This document shows, one piece after another, positions 9,497 to 18,532 of a DNA stretch of 64,000 nucleotides (position 1 is its first letter; every line of letters begins with the position of its first letter). The DNA is from Desulfomonile tiedjei. GTDB lineage: Bacteria > Desulfobacterota > Desulfomonilia > Desulfomonilales > Desulfomonilaceae. The stretch spans positions 310,001 through 374,000 of the forward strand of contig JACRDF010000010.1 of the NCBI GenBank assembly GCA_016212925.1. The letters are read 5' to 3'. The translations under genes and the position numbers were made by a program. The notes under the pieces were generated by a model, which made no database searches, was not told where the DNA came from, and saw only the letters and a list, made by a program, of their open reading frames with translations.

Positions 9497-10363
9497 ATGG
9501 ACATACTCATCTATGGCATCATTAACAGCGTTGCACTGGTTCTAATGGCCCTCGGGTTCACGCTCGTGTATGGGGTGAGCCGTCTGCCAAACTTCGCGCA
9601 CGGTGCTCTATACGTGCTCACGGGATACATAACGTGGCTGCTCCTGAACCGGGTGGGGCTGAACTATCCGCTCTCCATGGTGATTGCACTGGCTATCACC
9701 GGCCTGATAGGCGCGGGGATGTACCACTTCATCTTGGTGCGGGTTCGGGGCATGGCAATTTCGGAGATCATCGCGTCGTATGCAATCGGCCTGGCAATCC
9801 TTGAGGGGTTGCGCTGGGGCGGGCTCAAGGGTGGGACGTTCACACTACCTCCGTTCGTGGAAGGGAGTGTGCTGTTGTTTGGTGTGTCGGTCGACTACCA
9901 ACGGATCATAGTGGTGGTGGCTGGAGTGGCGCTGGTTGGCCTCCTATTGCTTTTTGTGAGCGGGACAAAACTGGGGCTTGCTCTCAAAGGAATGGCTCAG
10001 GATGAGCAGGCCGCGATGACCCTCGGGATCGACTCAGACCGGATGGCTGTTGTGGCAATGGCCGTAGGGTCTGTGCTGGCCGGAGCCGCCGCGCTCGTAC
10101 TGCTACCGTTGGCGAGCATCATTGTGGAAACGGGGTACAATGTGCTTGTCATGGCCGTGGCAGTATGCATCGTGGGAGGGCTCGGCAGCTGGAACGGGGC
10201 AATATTGGCGGCGTTCCTCATCGGGTTTGCGCAGATCCTGACAGTGGTGTTTCTCGGGGCGCACTATCAGATCGCAGTTGCACTCATAGCGATCATTTTC
10301 ACACTGATCATAAGGCCCAGCGGGCTGTTCGGGCGACAGAAGGAACTTGAGGAGAGGGTGTGA
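9497..10363 (+). CDS. livH: Branched-chain amino acid-type ABC transporter permease LivH
   Basis: The 288-residue protein is almost entirely membrane-spanning (about eight segments) and carries family features such as LVYGVSRLPNFAHGALYVLTGY near the N-terminus and a cytoplasmic-loop EAA-like region around GLALKGMAQDEQAAMTLGID. The start is the ATG at 9497 after TGAGG; the longer frame from 9422 adds a non-hydrophobic leader and is unlikely. It overlaps the LivM reading frame at GTGA. It forms the inner-membrane channel with LivM; substrate class is not fixed by the family name. Confidence 0.93.
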   Translation: MDILIYGIINSVALVLMALGFTLVYGVSRLPNFAHGALYVLTGYITWLLLNRVGLNYPLSMVIALAITGLIGAGMYHFILVRVRGMAISEIIASYAIGLAILEGLRWGGLKGGTFTLPPFVEGSVLLFGVSVDYQRIIVVVAGVALVGLLLLFVSGTKLGLALKGMAQDEQAAMTLGIDSDRMAVVAMAVGSVLAGAAALVLLPLASIIVETGYNVLVMAVAVCIVGGLGSWNGAILAAFLIGFAQILTVVFLGAHYQIAVALIAIIFTLIIRPSGLFGRQKELEERV

Positions 10364-10365
10364 GC

Positions 10366-11388
10366 ATGGCCGACGAAACGCAGGACCGCCGCAAGGAGCG
10401 GCTGGATAGAGGGATCAAAGTGCGAACGGACGGCGTGTATGCGATATCCTCGTGGGTGGAAATCACGTACCTCATCCTCCCGAGGCTGGCGCTAATCGTA
10501 GGGCTTCTTGTTTTGCCGCTCGTCCTGACGCGCTTTCCGTACTGGCAGCGGGTCGTCTCGATCATTGGCATATATGCGCTTCTGGCTATCGGGTTCGATT
10601 TCCTGGCCAATTACGTGGGTTTGGTTTCGCTGGGTGGAGGCCTCTACATCGGGGTGGGCGCGTACATCGCGGCGCTTCTGAATTCGCACTTCGGGTTGCC
10701 GATTTACGTCACCGTGCCGGTGGCGACGGTTCTTGGAGGCGCCCTGTGCGCTGCGATTCTGTGGCCCTGTCTACCGCTTCGAGGGGTCTATTTCGCGATC
10801 GTGAGCCTGATGTATCCTCTCCTGGCCGGCAGGGTCATCGAAGCGTTGAATATATTCGGCGGCACGGACGGGATCATAGGATTGGACGGATTTTCCAGCG
10901 GGTGGGTCGAGCAGTACCTCCTGATCGCGTGTGTCCTTGTGGTCCTATTCTTGCTCCGTCGGATGGTGACCGAAGACGTAGGGCTGGTCTTCCGAGGAGT
11001 GAAGGACAACGATCAGGCGGTGAAAGCGTCGGCGATCAACATCACCACGTACAAGGCGCTGGGGGTATTTATCGCTGCGGCTCTGGGGTGTCTGGGTGGC
11101 GCATTTCTGGCCCACATATACATGTGGGCGGGGATTTCGCAGTTCGCTCTCGATTTCTCGATCATTCCCATTGCGGCCACAGTTGTGGGAGGTGGCGGCA
11201 CGCTGGTGGGGGCTGTGATTGGGTGCGTGATCCTTGTGCCCATAAGCGAAGCGCTACGCGATTTCGGCACGCTGCGCATCGCTGTGTACGCTCTGATCCT
11301 CACCGGTTTTATCGTGTTCAAGAGCGAAGGGATCATGACCTACATCACGCGGAAATACGAACAGACAGAGCGTTGGGTGGAGATTTGA
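10366..11388 (+). CDS. livM: Branched-chain amino acid-type ABC transporter permease LivM
   Basis: The 340-residue permease has a charged N-terminus of about 35 residues and then eight to ten membrane segments, including GFDFLANYVGLVSLGGGLYI and a conserved cytoplasmic loop FRGVKDNDQAVKASAINITT. The ATG at 10366 has GGAGAGGG at a good distance; a GTG at 10360 overlapping the livH stop is the alternative. The C-terminus (ITRKYEQTERWVEI) is shorter than in fused LivM-LivG forms. Confidence 0.93.
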   Translation: MADETQDRRKERLDRGIKVRTDGVYAISSWVEITYLILPRLALIVGLLVLPLVLTRFPYWQRVVSIIGIYALLAIGFDFLANYVGLVSLGGGLYIGVGAYIAALLNSHFGLPIYVTVPVATVLGGALCAAILWPCLPLRGVYFAIVSLMYPLLAGRVIEALNIFGGTDGIIGLDGFSSGWVEQYLLIACVLVVLFLLRRMVTEDVGLVFRGVKDNDQAVKASAINITTYKALGVFIAAALGCLGGAFLAHIYMWAGISQFALDFSIIPIAATVVGGGGTLVGAVIGCVILVPISEALRDFGTLRIAVYALILTGFIVFKSEGIMTYITRKYEQTERWVEI

Positions 11389-11467
11389 GGTAACCGTTTA
11401 CCGAGACAGTTTCAACTCCTGAGAATCACGATTAAGATTTGAGAGGCACATTGAAGGTGGTTCAATT

Positions 11468-12247
11468 ATGAGCGGGGAAACACTCCTACGCGTCGAGAAC
11501 GTGAGTAAGGCCTTCGGCGGTGTGCTGGCACTGTCGGCAGTGGACCTGGACGTACACCGGGGCGACATCGTCGGCATCATCGGCCCGAACGGTTCTGGCA
11601 AGACCACGCTTGTCAACGCCATTACCGGATTCATCAAGGTGGACCACGGACGGGTCTCGTTCAAGGGCCAGGAGATCACCAACTGGAAGCCCCACAAGAT
11701 AGCTGACCTGGGACTCACCCGTACGTTCCAGGTGATGCGGCCTTATTATAGCCTCCCCGCGTTCAAGAACCTTATTGTGCCACTTTTTTCGCGCAGGGCC
11801 CGCCGCACGGGCGGCTGGCGCGGCGGTGGCAAGATGGGCAGCCGAGACACAGTCGCTGTTGACATTCTTGAGGAAATCGGCTTTGAACGCGATTCGTACG
11901 TCCCCTACAAGGTGGCGTCGTCGCTGCCCACCGGGTACTTGAAACGCCTGGAACTTGCACGCTGCCTGGCCCTGCGGCCAGAGGTGGTGATCTGCGACGA
12001 GGTTTTCTCCGGACTGAGCATGAGCGAGATGGCCAGCATGGTTCCGCTTATCGAGAAGCTCCAAATGGAGGGCATCACGCTCATCATGGTGGAACACCGC
12101 CTCAGGGAATTGTTTCGCCTGGCCAACCGGGTGGTGGTCCTCAACTTTGGCTGCAAGATCGCGGAGGGGACTGCCGAGGAGGTGATGGCCTACAAAGAGG
12201 TAAAAGAGGCCTACTTCGGATCGGAGGAGGTTCTCGCCTATGTTTGA
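11468..12247 (+). CDS. livG: LIV-type ABC transporter ATP-binding protein LivG
   Basis: The 259-residue ATPase has Walker A GPNGSGKTT (G39-T47), a Q-loop region FQVMRPYYS, a signature region LPTGYLKRLELARCLA, Walker B VVICDEV with E178, and the H-loop in LIMVEHRL. The signature is the LivG variant, not LSGGQ. Start ATG has GAAGGTGG upstream. The 79-bp gap after livM contains no terminator. It overlaps livF by 8 bp. Confidence 0.94.
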   Translation: MSGETLLRVENVSKAFGGVLALSAVDLDVHRGDIVGIIGPNGSGKTTLVNAITGFIKVDHGRVSFKGQEITNWKPHKIADLGLTRTFQVMRPYYSLPAFKNLIVPLFSRRARRTGGWRGGGKMGSRDTVAVDILEEIGFERDSYVPYKVASSLPTGYLKRLELARCLALRPEVVICDEVFSGLSMSEMASMVPLIEKLQMEGITLIMVEHRLRELFRLANRVVVLNFGCKIAEGTAEEVMAYKEVKEAYFGSEEVLAYV

Positions 12248-12986
12248 AGCCAGAGGTCTAATGGTGTTCTATGAGAACATGCTGGCACTCAACAACGTCA
12301 GCCTCGGCTGCGGCGACAACAATATCGTCGGAGTGTTCGGGGCAAACAGCGCTGGTAAGTCCACGCTCATGTACGCGCTCTCAGGCCTGATTTTGGACAC
12401 TCAGAAAAAAGAAGAGATGGCCGGTGGGGAACGGATCACCGTGCGAGGTGAAGTCCTCTTTCAAGGCCGCTCCATGAGGTCCATGAAGCCGTCGGATCGC
12501 GCGCGGCACGGGATCATCTTGTGCCCGGAGCGCCGCCGAATTTTCGTGGAAAGCACGGTCCTGGAGAACCTCAAGATTGGGGGGTACCTGGCGACTGCCC
12601 GCCAAACCGCGGACACCATCGAGTACGTCTTCACCATCTTTCCCGCGCTCAAGCGTCTGACTAAGCGGCTTGGCGGTTTTCTCAGCGGCGGAGAGCAGCA
12701 GATGCTGGCCATCGGCCGGGCCCTCATGGCGCAACCAAAGCTGCTGCTCCTCGATGAGCCGCTGCTAGGCCTCAGCCCTGTGGTACAGTATCTCCTGTCG
12801 AAAGCTATAAAGGAAATCCGCGACCAACGGAACATTTCCATCATCGTTTCGGAGCAGTACGCCAGGCCGATCATGCCGATAATAGAATACGGCTACATCC
12901 TGGAAAACGGCTCAGCGGTGGTGGAAGGAACCAACCAGGAACTAATGGATAACCCGGACGTGAAAGCGGCCTACTTCGGGTCGTGA
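12240..12986 (+). CDS. livF: LIV-type ABC transporter ATP-binding protein LivF
   Basis: The 248-residue ATPase shows Walker A GANSAGKST (34-42), signature LSGGEQQ (about 148-154), Walker B LLLLDEP and a switch region IIVSEQYARP in which the usual His is replaced by Gln. It carries a short insertion after Walker A (DTQKKEEMAGGE) compared with the family norm. It pairs with LivG to power the permease and is followed 24 bp later by the CoA ligase, so transporter and ligase are probably one transcript. Confidence 0.93.
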   Translation: MFEARGLMVFYENMLALNNVSLGCGDNNIVGVFGANSAGKSTLMYALSGLILDTQKKEEMAGGERITVRGEVLFQGRSMRSMKPSDRARHGIILCPERRRIFVESTVLENLKIGGYLATARQTADTIEYVFTIFPALKRLTKRLGGFLSGGEQQMLAIGRALMAQPKLLLLDEPLLGLSPVVQYLLSKAIKEIRDQRNISIIVSEQYARPIMPIIEYGYILENGSAVVEGTNQELMDNPDVKAAYFGS

Positions 12987-13010
12987 TTCTACGTCACGGT
13001 GGAGGCGTCA

Positions 13011-14660
13011 TTGGATCCGGAATATACGTTCACCCGCTTTGAGCGAGCATGCGAGAAATTCCCCGAAAATACCGCGGTGGTGTTCCTGGGCGACCGGTTC
13101 AGCTACCGGCAACTGAAAGAAATGGTGGACCGTTTCGCCACAGGCTTGGCCGCGTTGGGGGTCGGTAAGGGAGATCGCGTCCTCATCTATCTGTCCAACT
13201 CAGTCCAGTACATTATCGCGTTCTTGGCGGCCCAAAAGATTGGAGCCGCGGTTGTGCTCGTGTCGCCGATTTATACGTCTCACGAACTCGAGTACATGAT
13301 TAACGACTCAGGCGCGAAAACTGTCATTTGCCACGACACCAATTACGGTTACGTCAAGGAGATTTTTGGGCGCGTAGCGATCGACCACGTGATTGTGACC
13401 AATCTCCTGGACCTGATCTCTTGGCCGAAGCGGTGGCTGGCCTTCCTGCTCGACAAGGTCCCACATGGGAAGGTGCGCGGCGGCCCTGAGACCGTTCAGT
13501 TCCGCAAACTCCTCGATCAGCCGCCAAATCCGCCTCACGTTGAGATCGATCCGGCCAAGGACCTGTCATACATACTCTATACCGGCGGCACCACCGGATT
13601 TCCCAAAGGGGTGCCAGGCAACCACTGGGGTCATACCTCTTACGTGAATGACATCAGCGATCATGTCTTTGCGGGGCACGTTCTCGAGGGTCAAGACGTT
13701 TACATTGCAATTAATCCGCTTTTCCACATCATGGCGCTCGGGCTCTTCCTCGCTGTGGGGCTTAACCTCGGCAACACCACGATCCTCATGCCGGTCCCCC
13801 AGGTAGATGCCATCTTAATGGCGATCCAGCGTTATCGGGCCCGGTGGATGCTGGGAGTCCCGACCCTGTACCGGATGATTCTGGAAAATGACCGGCAGGC
13901 CACGTACGATATCAGTTCACTGCGCTACTGCTACTGTGGCGGAGACGTGCTGCCCCGGGAGGTTCTTGCCCGTTGGAAAGAACGTACCGGAGTAACCATC
14001 TTCCAGGTGTACGGCTCCACAGAAGCCGGGCATGTGACTTACTCCCGCCTCGATGCAGGCGATCCGCCGCCGATGTCCATCGGGGTACCGCTGCCCTCTC
14101 GTCAGGTTAAGATTGTCGATCCCGACACCCTTGAGCCTGTCCCTGCCGGAGAGCCCGGTGAACTAGTCGTCACCTCCGAATACTCGATGAAAGAGTACCT
14201 CAACAAGCCTGGAGAAACCACCGCGTCGTTTATTCCCCTTAAAGACGGGATTTATTACCGCACCGGCGACTACGTGCGTTCGGGAGAGCATGGGCAGATC
14301 TACTACGTGGAAAGACGCGCTGATATTCTAAAACACAAGGGCTACCGGGTCTCCGCGTCCGAAGTCGAGTCGGTCCTCCAGGACCATCCTGTGGTGGTGG
14401 GAGCATGCGTGGTGGGCGTTCCCGACCCCAAGGTGGGTGAACGTATCAAGGCCATAGTGGTACTCAAGGACGATGCAAAGGGAGTCGGCGCTGCGGAGCT
14501 GATCAACTTCTGCTCCGAGCGACTCGCTTCTTACAAGGTACCTTCGTACATCGAATTCCGGGACATGCTTCCCAAATCCAAAGTGGGCAAACTCCTGCGC
14601 CGGGAGATCCGGGACGAAGAACGACGCAAGATGGAAAAGGACAAGGCTCCCGCGGTCTGA
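13011..14660 (+). CDS. AMP-dependent synthetase/acyl-CoA ligase (ANL superfamily)
   Basis: The product of about 549 residues has the adenylate-forming motifs in order: YTGGTTGFPKG near residue 190, YGSTEAGH near 337, YRTGDYVR near 419, the hinge and GYRVSASEVE near 445, and the catalytic-lysine region SKVGKLLRRE near 525. It should convert a carboxylic acid to its CoA thioester with ATP hydrolysed to AMP. The TTG at 13011 is chosen because GGTGGAGG lies at ideal spacing; a GTG at 12999 is the alternative. The position after livF suggests it activates the imported acid, which could be an aromatic or fatty acid. Confidence 0.92.
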   Translation: MDPEYTFTRFERACEKFPENTAVVFLGDRFSYRQLKEMVDRFATGLAALGVGKGDRVLIYLSNSVQYIIAFLAAQKIGAAVVLVSPIYTSHELEYMINDSGAKTVICHDTNYGYVKEIFGRVAIDHVIVTNLLDLISWPKRWLAFLLDKVPHGKVRGGPETVQFRKLLDQPPNPPHVEIDPAKDLSYILYTGGTTGFPKGVPGNHWGHTSYVNDISDHVFAGHVLEGQDVYIAINPLFHIMALGLFLAVGLNLGNTTILMPVPQVDAILMAIQRYRARWMLGVPTLYRMILENDRQATYDISSLRYCYCGGDVLPREVLARWKERTGVTIFQVYGSTEAGHVTYSRLDAGDPPPMSIGVPLPSRQVKIVDPDTLEPVPAGEPGELVVTSEYSMKEYLNKPGETTASFIPLKDGIYYRTGDYVRSGEHGQIYYVERRADILKHKGYRVSASEVESVLQDHPVVVGACVVGVPDPKVGERIKAIVVLKDDAKGVGAAELINFCSERLASYKVPSYIEFRDMLPKSKVGKLLRREIRDEERRKMEKDKAPAV

Positions 14661-14669
14661 CGACAACGA

Positions 14670-15491
14670 TTATCCGACGCCCAGCAATCGGGCCGCATTG
14701 TCCCAAAGGATCGCTTTGACGGTCGATTCGCTTAGAGGCAATGCCTGTATTTGCCTGACTTGTTCAGCTATGGACATGACATTCGGCCAGTCACTTCCGA
14801 AGACAAACCGCTCTTGAAACTGCTCCATCTTGGTGAAGATTGTCGGCAACTGCCTCGGCGGTATTCCCGATATGTCAATATGAACATTTTTATGCCGACG
14901 GAGCATCCATTCAGCTTCCTTGTACCAGAACGGCCTTCCTCCATGGCACATTACAATTCGAAGGTCAGCGAATTCATCTGCAATGTCGTCCAGTAACAGG
15001 GGATTCGCGTATCGGATTCGAGTACCCGGGAAAACCGAAGTTCCTGTATGAAACATTATGGGGATGTTCAAGTCCCTGGCGGCTTCATACGCAGGCAGTA
15101 TTCTTGGGTCGTCCGGGTAGTATCGGCCGTACGACGGCAGCAGTTTGAGGCCTCGACATCCCAGTTCTTTGACCGCATGCTCCGTTTGGTCCGCGGCGTT
15201 CACTTTGGAGTCAATGTCTATGGACCCGAAGGGGATTAGTCTATCGGAACCGTCGCAGAAATCCGCCGTGAATTCACTAGGGGTCACGCCCGTAACGTGA
15301 GGCGAATATTCCGAAAGTATCACCGCGTTATCCACTTGTTCGGCAGCCAAGAAATCGCTAAAAACTGCGGGTGTCAGAGCGTCCAGCAGTTCAAGCCGTG
15401 CCGCATCCTGTGTTTGCGAATAATATTCGATGAAGCGGGGCGTAAGATGTTCACGACGACCAACATGAATATGAATGTCTAGGACTTTCAA
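14670..15491 (-). CDS. Amidohydrolase_2 family metal-dependent hydrolase or decarboxylase
   Basis: The 273-residue TIM-barrel protein carries the metal-binding HxH near the N-terminus (H7 and H9 in LDIHIHVG), MFHTGTS, VMCHGG and the late Asp in FGSDWPN, which is typical of the ACMSD/gamma-resorcylate decarboxylase-like amidohydrolase branch. The start is a TTG at 15491 with GGGAG upstream. It converges on the CoA ligase gene with only 9 bp between the stops. The substrate is unknown; relatives decarboxylate or hydrolyse cyclic acids. Confidence 0.85.
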   Translation of the reverse strand: MKVLDIHIHVGRREHLTPRFIEYYSQTQDAARLELLDALTPAVFSDFLAAEQVDNAVILSEYSPHVTGVTPSEFTADFCDGSDRLIPFGSIDIDSKVNAADQTEHAVKELGCRGLKLLPSYGRYYPDDPRILPAYEAARDLNIPIMFHTGTSVFPGTRIRYANPLLLDDIADEFADLRIVMCHGGRPFWYKEAEWMLRRHKNVHIDISGIPPRQLPTIFTKMEQFQERFVFGSDWPNVMSIAEQVRQIQALPLSESTVKAILWDNAARLLGVG

Positions 15492-15891
15492 CAGTACTTA
15501 TCTCCCTTCCGTAAGTGGTGGTTCCAGTTTGGCCATGGCGTTCAAGCCGGATGGATTTGAGGACTTCCACGGCTTGGCAAGCATACTACGATGCGAGCGT
15601 TCGAGGGGCAAAAGAAATTGTTAAGTGCAATGAAGAAGGTTATGCAAAATGTGCTGTGATGGCGAGGGCATGGACACGGAACGGACCTGCCGCGACCTCA
15701 AGTTCTGCAGGACGCGCAAGCGCTGGCTGATCTGAGGCCAATGAGCGATCAAAAATATAATATTAATGTGGGCCGGCAGAGACGCCGGCCCCTACCACAA
15801 TTTGGTGGCGATCCCGCGGGACGCGCGCCATGCTTACCTGCATAACAGCGCATTGGCATTGCGCCAATCTGCGGCCGGCTCGGGTATCTCC
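15492..15891. other. Intergenic region with GC-rich inverted repeat
   Basis: This 400-bp stretch contains GGGCCGGC-AGAGAC-GCCGGCCC at about 15771-15792, followed by a CCCGCGGGACGCG segment also found in repeats elsewhere in the window. A frame at 15515-15730 has no convincing start or protein features. It probably contains the promoter of the amidohydrolase gene and the 3' region of the bicupin gene. Confidence 0.5.
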
Positions 15892-17157
15892 TCACCGGCC
15901 TTTCCCACCGGTAGTGATGAATTCCTGTTTTTTAGGCAGCTGGTCGATAACTGCCTTGGGCAAATTGAAGTTGGTCTCCAGGAGATAAGCCGGATTAGTG
16001 GTAAGCACCGTACTGAGGCTTATTTCCTGGTACTCGCCACTATTGAAAACGATGAGGACTTCCGCCGGCGCATCACCCACGTTTTCCAGAGCGTGACCGT
16101 ATCCCATAGGCGCGAAACCTATGTCACCCGCGCTAAGTTCCACTACCTCGGCCAAACCGTGGGACGCGAAGACCGTGAGGCGGATCTTGCCGGAAAGCAT
16201 GTATTGCCATTCATCCGCGTTCGGGTGCCAGTGAAGTTCGCGGAGAGCGCCCGCGTCGAGATTGAGCAGCGCTCCGGTCATGGTCTTCGAAATGGGGAAC
16301 TCCTTGGCCGAAGCCAGACGAACCTCGCCGTCAGGGTATTTCCTGAACGGTTTTTGCGAACGGAGCGAATACTTGTGAGTGAGCGGAGGAGCCAGCATCG
16401 TTCCCCGCCCGGAGAGAGGAACCACCGGCAATGGCGGCGGCACAGGACCTTGTGCTATGTAAACCTCCTTCTTGGGGAGGTCTGTGAGGGCCGCGACCGG
16501 GACGTTGAGATTCTTAGCCACGATTTCTTTGGGCGTTTGGGCCAGCCAGTCCGAGAAGCTGAACGTGGCGAACTCCGAAAAATAGCCGTTGTCAAAGACG
16601 AGCAAGAACTTGGCCTCTCCCGGCCCCAGACCAAGGCCCTGAATCGAGTGTGCATGGCCGCGCGGAAAGTACCAGATGTCTCCAGGCCCGAAGTCTGCGA
16701 TTTCTATGCGGCCCTGCGGATCGACGATAGTCACGCGAACGTTACCTTCGATCACATACGCCCATTCAGCCGCATTGGCATGCCAATGAAGTTCCCGAAG
16801 GCCGCCTGGTTTAAGGGTCATGAGCACGCCCGCGATGTTCTTTGACACTGGAAACTCCACGGCTGTGGCCTCTCGCGCAGAGCCTCCCGGCAGCACCCGA
16901 GCCGGTTGTTGAATAAGCGGGAAACGGAAGTCGGGCAATGCTGTCGTCTCCTTCCCGCCTGCGCCCGGGGTCTGAGCCGGAGTTGCTTCTCCCGCGGACG
17001 AAAACAACAAAGGAGTCGCCAACGCCCCTCCCGCAACCAACGTCAATCCCGTGAGAAAACTTCGCCGGTTGACCGAGTGTTTCACATGCTCCGATGCAGT
17101 CTCGTCGTTCCGAGCATTTGATTTTCTTTTCCTCTTGGTCTCTGTGCCTTTATTCAT
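15892..17157 (-). CDS. TAT-exported bicupin, oxalate decarboxylase family
   Basis: The 421-residue protein starts with a long basic n-region and a twin-arginine signal (R31-R32 in NRRSFLTG, then a hydrophobic stretch ending near GEATPA). Two cupin domains follow, each with manganese ligands: H124, H126, E131 and H170 in the first, and HWHPNADEW with a later GHALEN in the second. The lid segment reads SEFAT (E195), keeping the glutamate that oxalate decarboxylases use in the SENST loop. It should split oxalate into formate and carbon dioxide in the periplasm. Length is slightly above the 380-residue Bacillus OxdC because of the signal. The ATG has AAGGGA upstream. Confidence 0.88.
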   Translation of the reverse strand: MNKGTETKRKRKSNARNDETASEHVKHSVNRRSFLTGLTLVAGGALATPLLFSSAGEATPAQTPGAGGKETTALPDFRFPLIQQPARVLPGGSAREATAVEFPVSKNIAGVLMTLKPGGLRELHWHANAAEWAYVIEGNVRVTIVDPQGRIEIADFGPGDIWYFPRGHAHSIQGLGLGPGEAKFLLVFDNGYFSEFATFSFSDWLAQTPKEIVAKNLNVPVAALTDLPKKEVYIAQGPVPPPLPVVPLSGRGTMLAPPLTHKYSLRSQKPFRKYPDGEVRLASAKEFPISKTMTGALLNLDAGALRELHWHPNADEWQYMLSGKIRLTVFASHGLAEVVELSAGDIGFAPMGYGHALENVGDAPAEVLIVFNSGEYQEISLSTVLTTNPAYLLETNFNLPKAVIDQLPKKQEFITTGGKGR

Positions 17158-17398
17158 AATTGCATCCCTTCTTCGCTTGTAGCGGTAATTTCGTCACTTC
17201 GAGTCGCTGGAAACCACTAATTTAGTTGCCTCCGAGGGCCATTTTGAGAAATTGGATGCGTTCATACGGGGAAGGGATTCATTACCAGGCCCTCGGCATG
17301 TATCAAGCCGATATCATGAACGAAGGTCGTTATCAGCCTTGCTTATTCCTCCAAAGGGCTTAATTTTAAAAAATATTGCGCTTAAACGGAGGTGCACT

Positions 17399-18343
17399 AT
17401 GAATTTTGCAGCCAAAATCTCATTAGTGCTCGTCGTAACCGTGCCCCTCCTGCTGTTGGGGTATTCGGTCTTCTCGGCTCCTGTTTTTGCAGCCGAGCCT
17501 ACCGCGCCAGGCGCAGGGGTAGGGCAATCCCAAACGGCCGGCACTAAATCGCTCGATTCCGAGGTGCTTGCCTCGGTCGGCGCTGGAGATATAAATCGTT
17601 TGCAAGCGCTCCTGAATCAAGGAGCCAATGTCAATGCGAAGGACGCTAACGGAATTTCGGCCCTTGCCGCCGCCGCATACTTGGGGAATACGGAAGTGGT
17701 CAGGGTTCTGCTCAGCTATGGAGCGATAGACAGCGATGGGAGTGCTCTTGGCTTTGCTCAGGCAGGTGGCCACACTCGGGTTTACGAGCTTCTTGCCCAA
17801 TCGGTACAAACCCGGATGAGCGCTCGGCCCCAAGCCGGTGCAGTGCCTGGGAAAGGCATGGCTGGTGGCCGTTCTATGGACGCTGTGGTGACCTCGGTAG
17901 ATCGCCCGGACAATTGTCTGAGAATCAGGAGCGGTCCGAACAAGTCTCACCAGTTGGTCGGCTGCGCGGCCCTGGGCGAGAAAATGATGGTTACCGGCAT
18001 GGTTCGGAACGGCTGGGTTCAGGTCCAGTCACCCGTTCAAGGATGGGTGTTTGGCCGCCAGATTAAGGCTGAAGGTTTGTTCCCGGCCAAAGCTGCAACA
18101 CGCGGCTCACGTGCTTCCGAGGAATCCGACGATTCGGAGTTTTATGAATGGCCGGAGTCCGAAGAATACGTAGTGAGAGAGCCTGAAATGTACTATTACG
18201 AGGGGCCGGATTCGGGTTATTATGTCCAGCCGAGCCCTGGGGTCGTGGTTCCCCCGAGACGGCCATTTAGGCCGGGGGTCGGCGTGGAAGTCGGACCTCT
18301 CAGATTCGGAATTGCTCCGGCATTGCCAAGGCCGCTGCCGTAG
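17399..18343 (+). CDS. Secreted ankyrin-repeat protein with SH3-like domain
   Basis: From the ATG at 17399 (GGAGGTG upstream) the product is 314 residues. It has a signal peptide (MNFAAKISLVLVVTVPLLLL, cleavage near VFAAEP), about two to three ankyrin repeats at residues 55-120 (LNQGANVNAKDANGISALAAAA) and a bacterial SH3-like domain at about 160-220 (CLRIRSGPNKSHQLVGCAAL). The C-terminal tail is acidic, then Tyr- and Pro-rich. SH3b domains often bind peptidoglycan or peptides, so an envelope role is likely. Confidence 0.85.
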   Translation: MNFAAKISLVLVVTVPLLLLGYSVFSAPVFAAEPTAPGAGVGQSQTAGTKSLDSEVLASVGAGDINRLQALLNQGANVNAKDANGISALAAAAYLGNTEVVRVLLSYGAIDSDGSALGFAQAGGHTRVYELLAQSVQTRMSARPQAGAVPGKGMAGGRSMDAVVTSVDRPDNCLRIRSGPNKSHQLVGCAALGEKMMVTGMVRNGWVQVQSPVQGWVFGRQIKAEGLFPAKAATRGSRASEESDDSEFYEWPESEEYVVREPEMYYYEGPDSGYYVQPSPGVVVPPRRPFRPGVGVEVGPLRFGIAPALPRPLP

Positions 18344-18405
18344 TCACCGAAGTTTGACCCTCATTCGGCTTTGAGGCCTGTGTTTGAAGTGGTTGGCTAC
18401 ATTTC

Positions 18406-18439
18406 TTGGAGCGCTGCATGCTATGCTGTGGCGCTCCAA
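18406..18439 (+). terminator. Stem-loop after the ankyrin/SH3 gene, possible terminator
   Basis: TTGGAGCGC and GCGCTCCAA form perfect 9-bp arms around a 16-base loop, 63 bp after the stop codon. There is no run of T after it, so intrinsic termination is uncertain; it could instead protect the transcript 3' end. Confidence 0.45.
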
Positions 18440-18532
18440 TCGTTTGTCTTATGCAAATCGCGCCGCGTGGGCACATTTCCGTGAATCCATGCTAGATTTG
18501 GAACGCCATGAATTCTTGAAAGGGGGCAGATG

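Noticed and set aside
10452-11393. 313-codon frame overlapping livM
   Set aside because: Shadow of livM in another frame; Arg/Gly/His-rich and lacking membrane segments, while livM itself is an unambiguous permease.
15766-16845. 359-codon plus-strand frame opposite the bicupin gene
   Set aside because: The minus-strand frame has a TAT signal and two full cupin metal sites; the plus frame has no recognisable feature.
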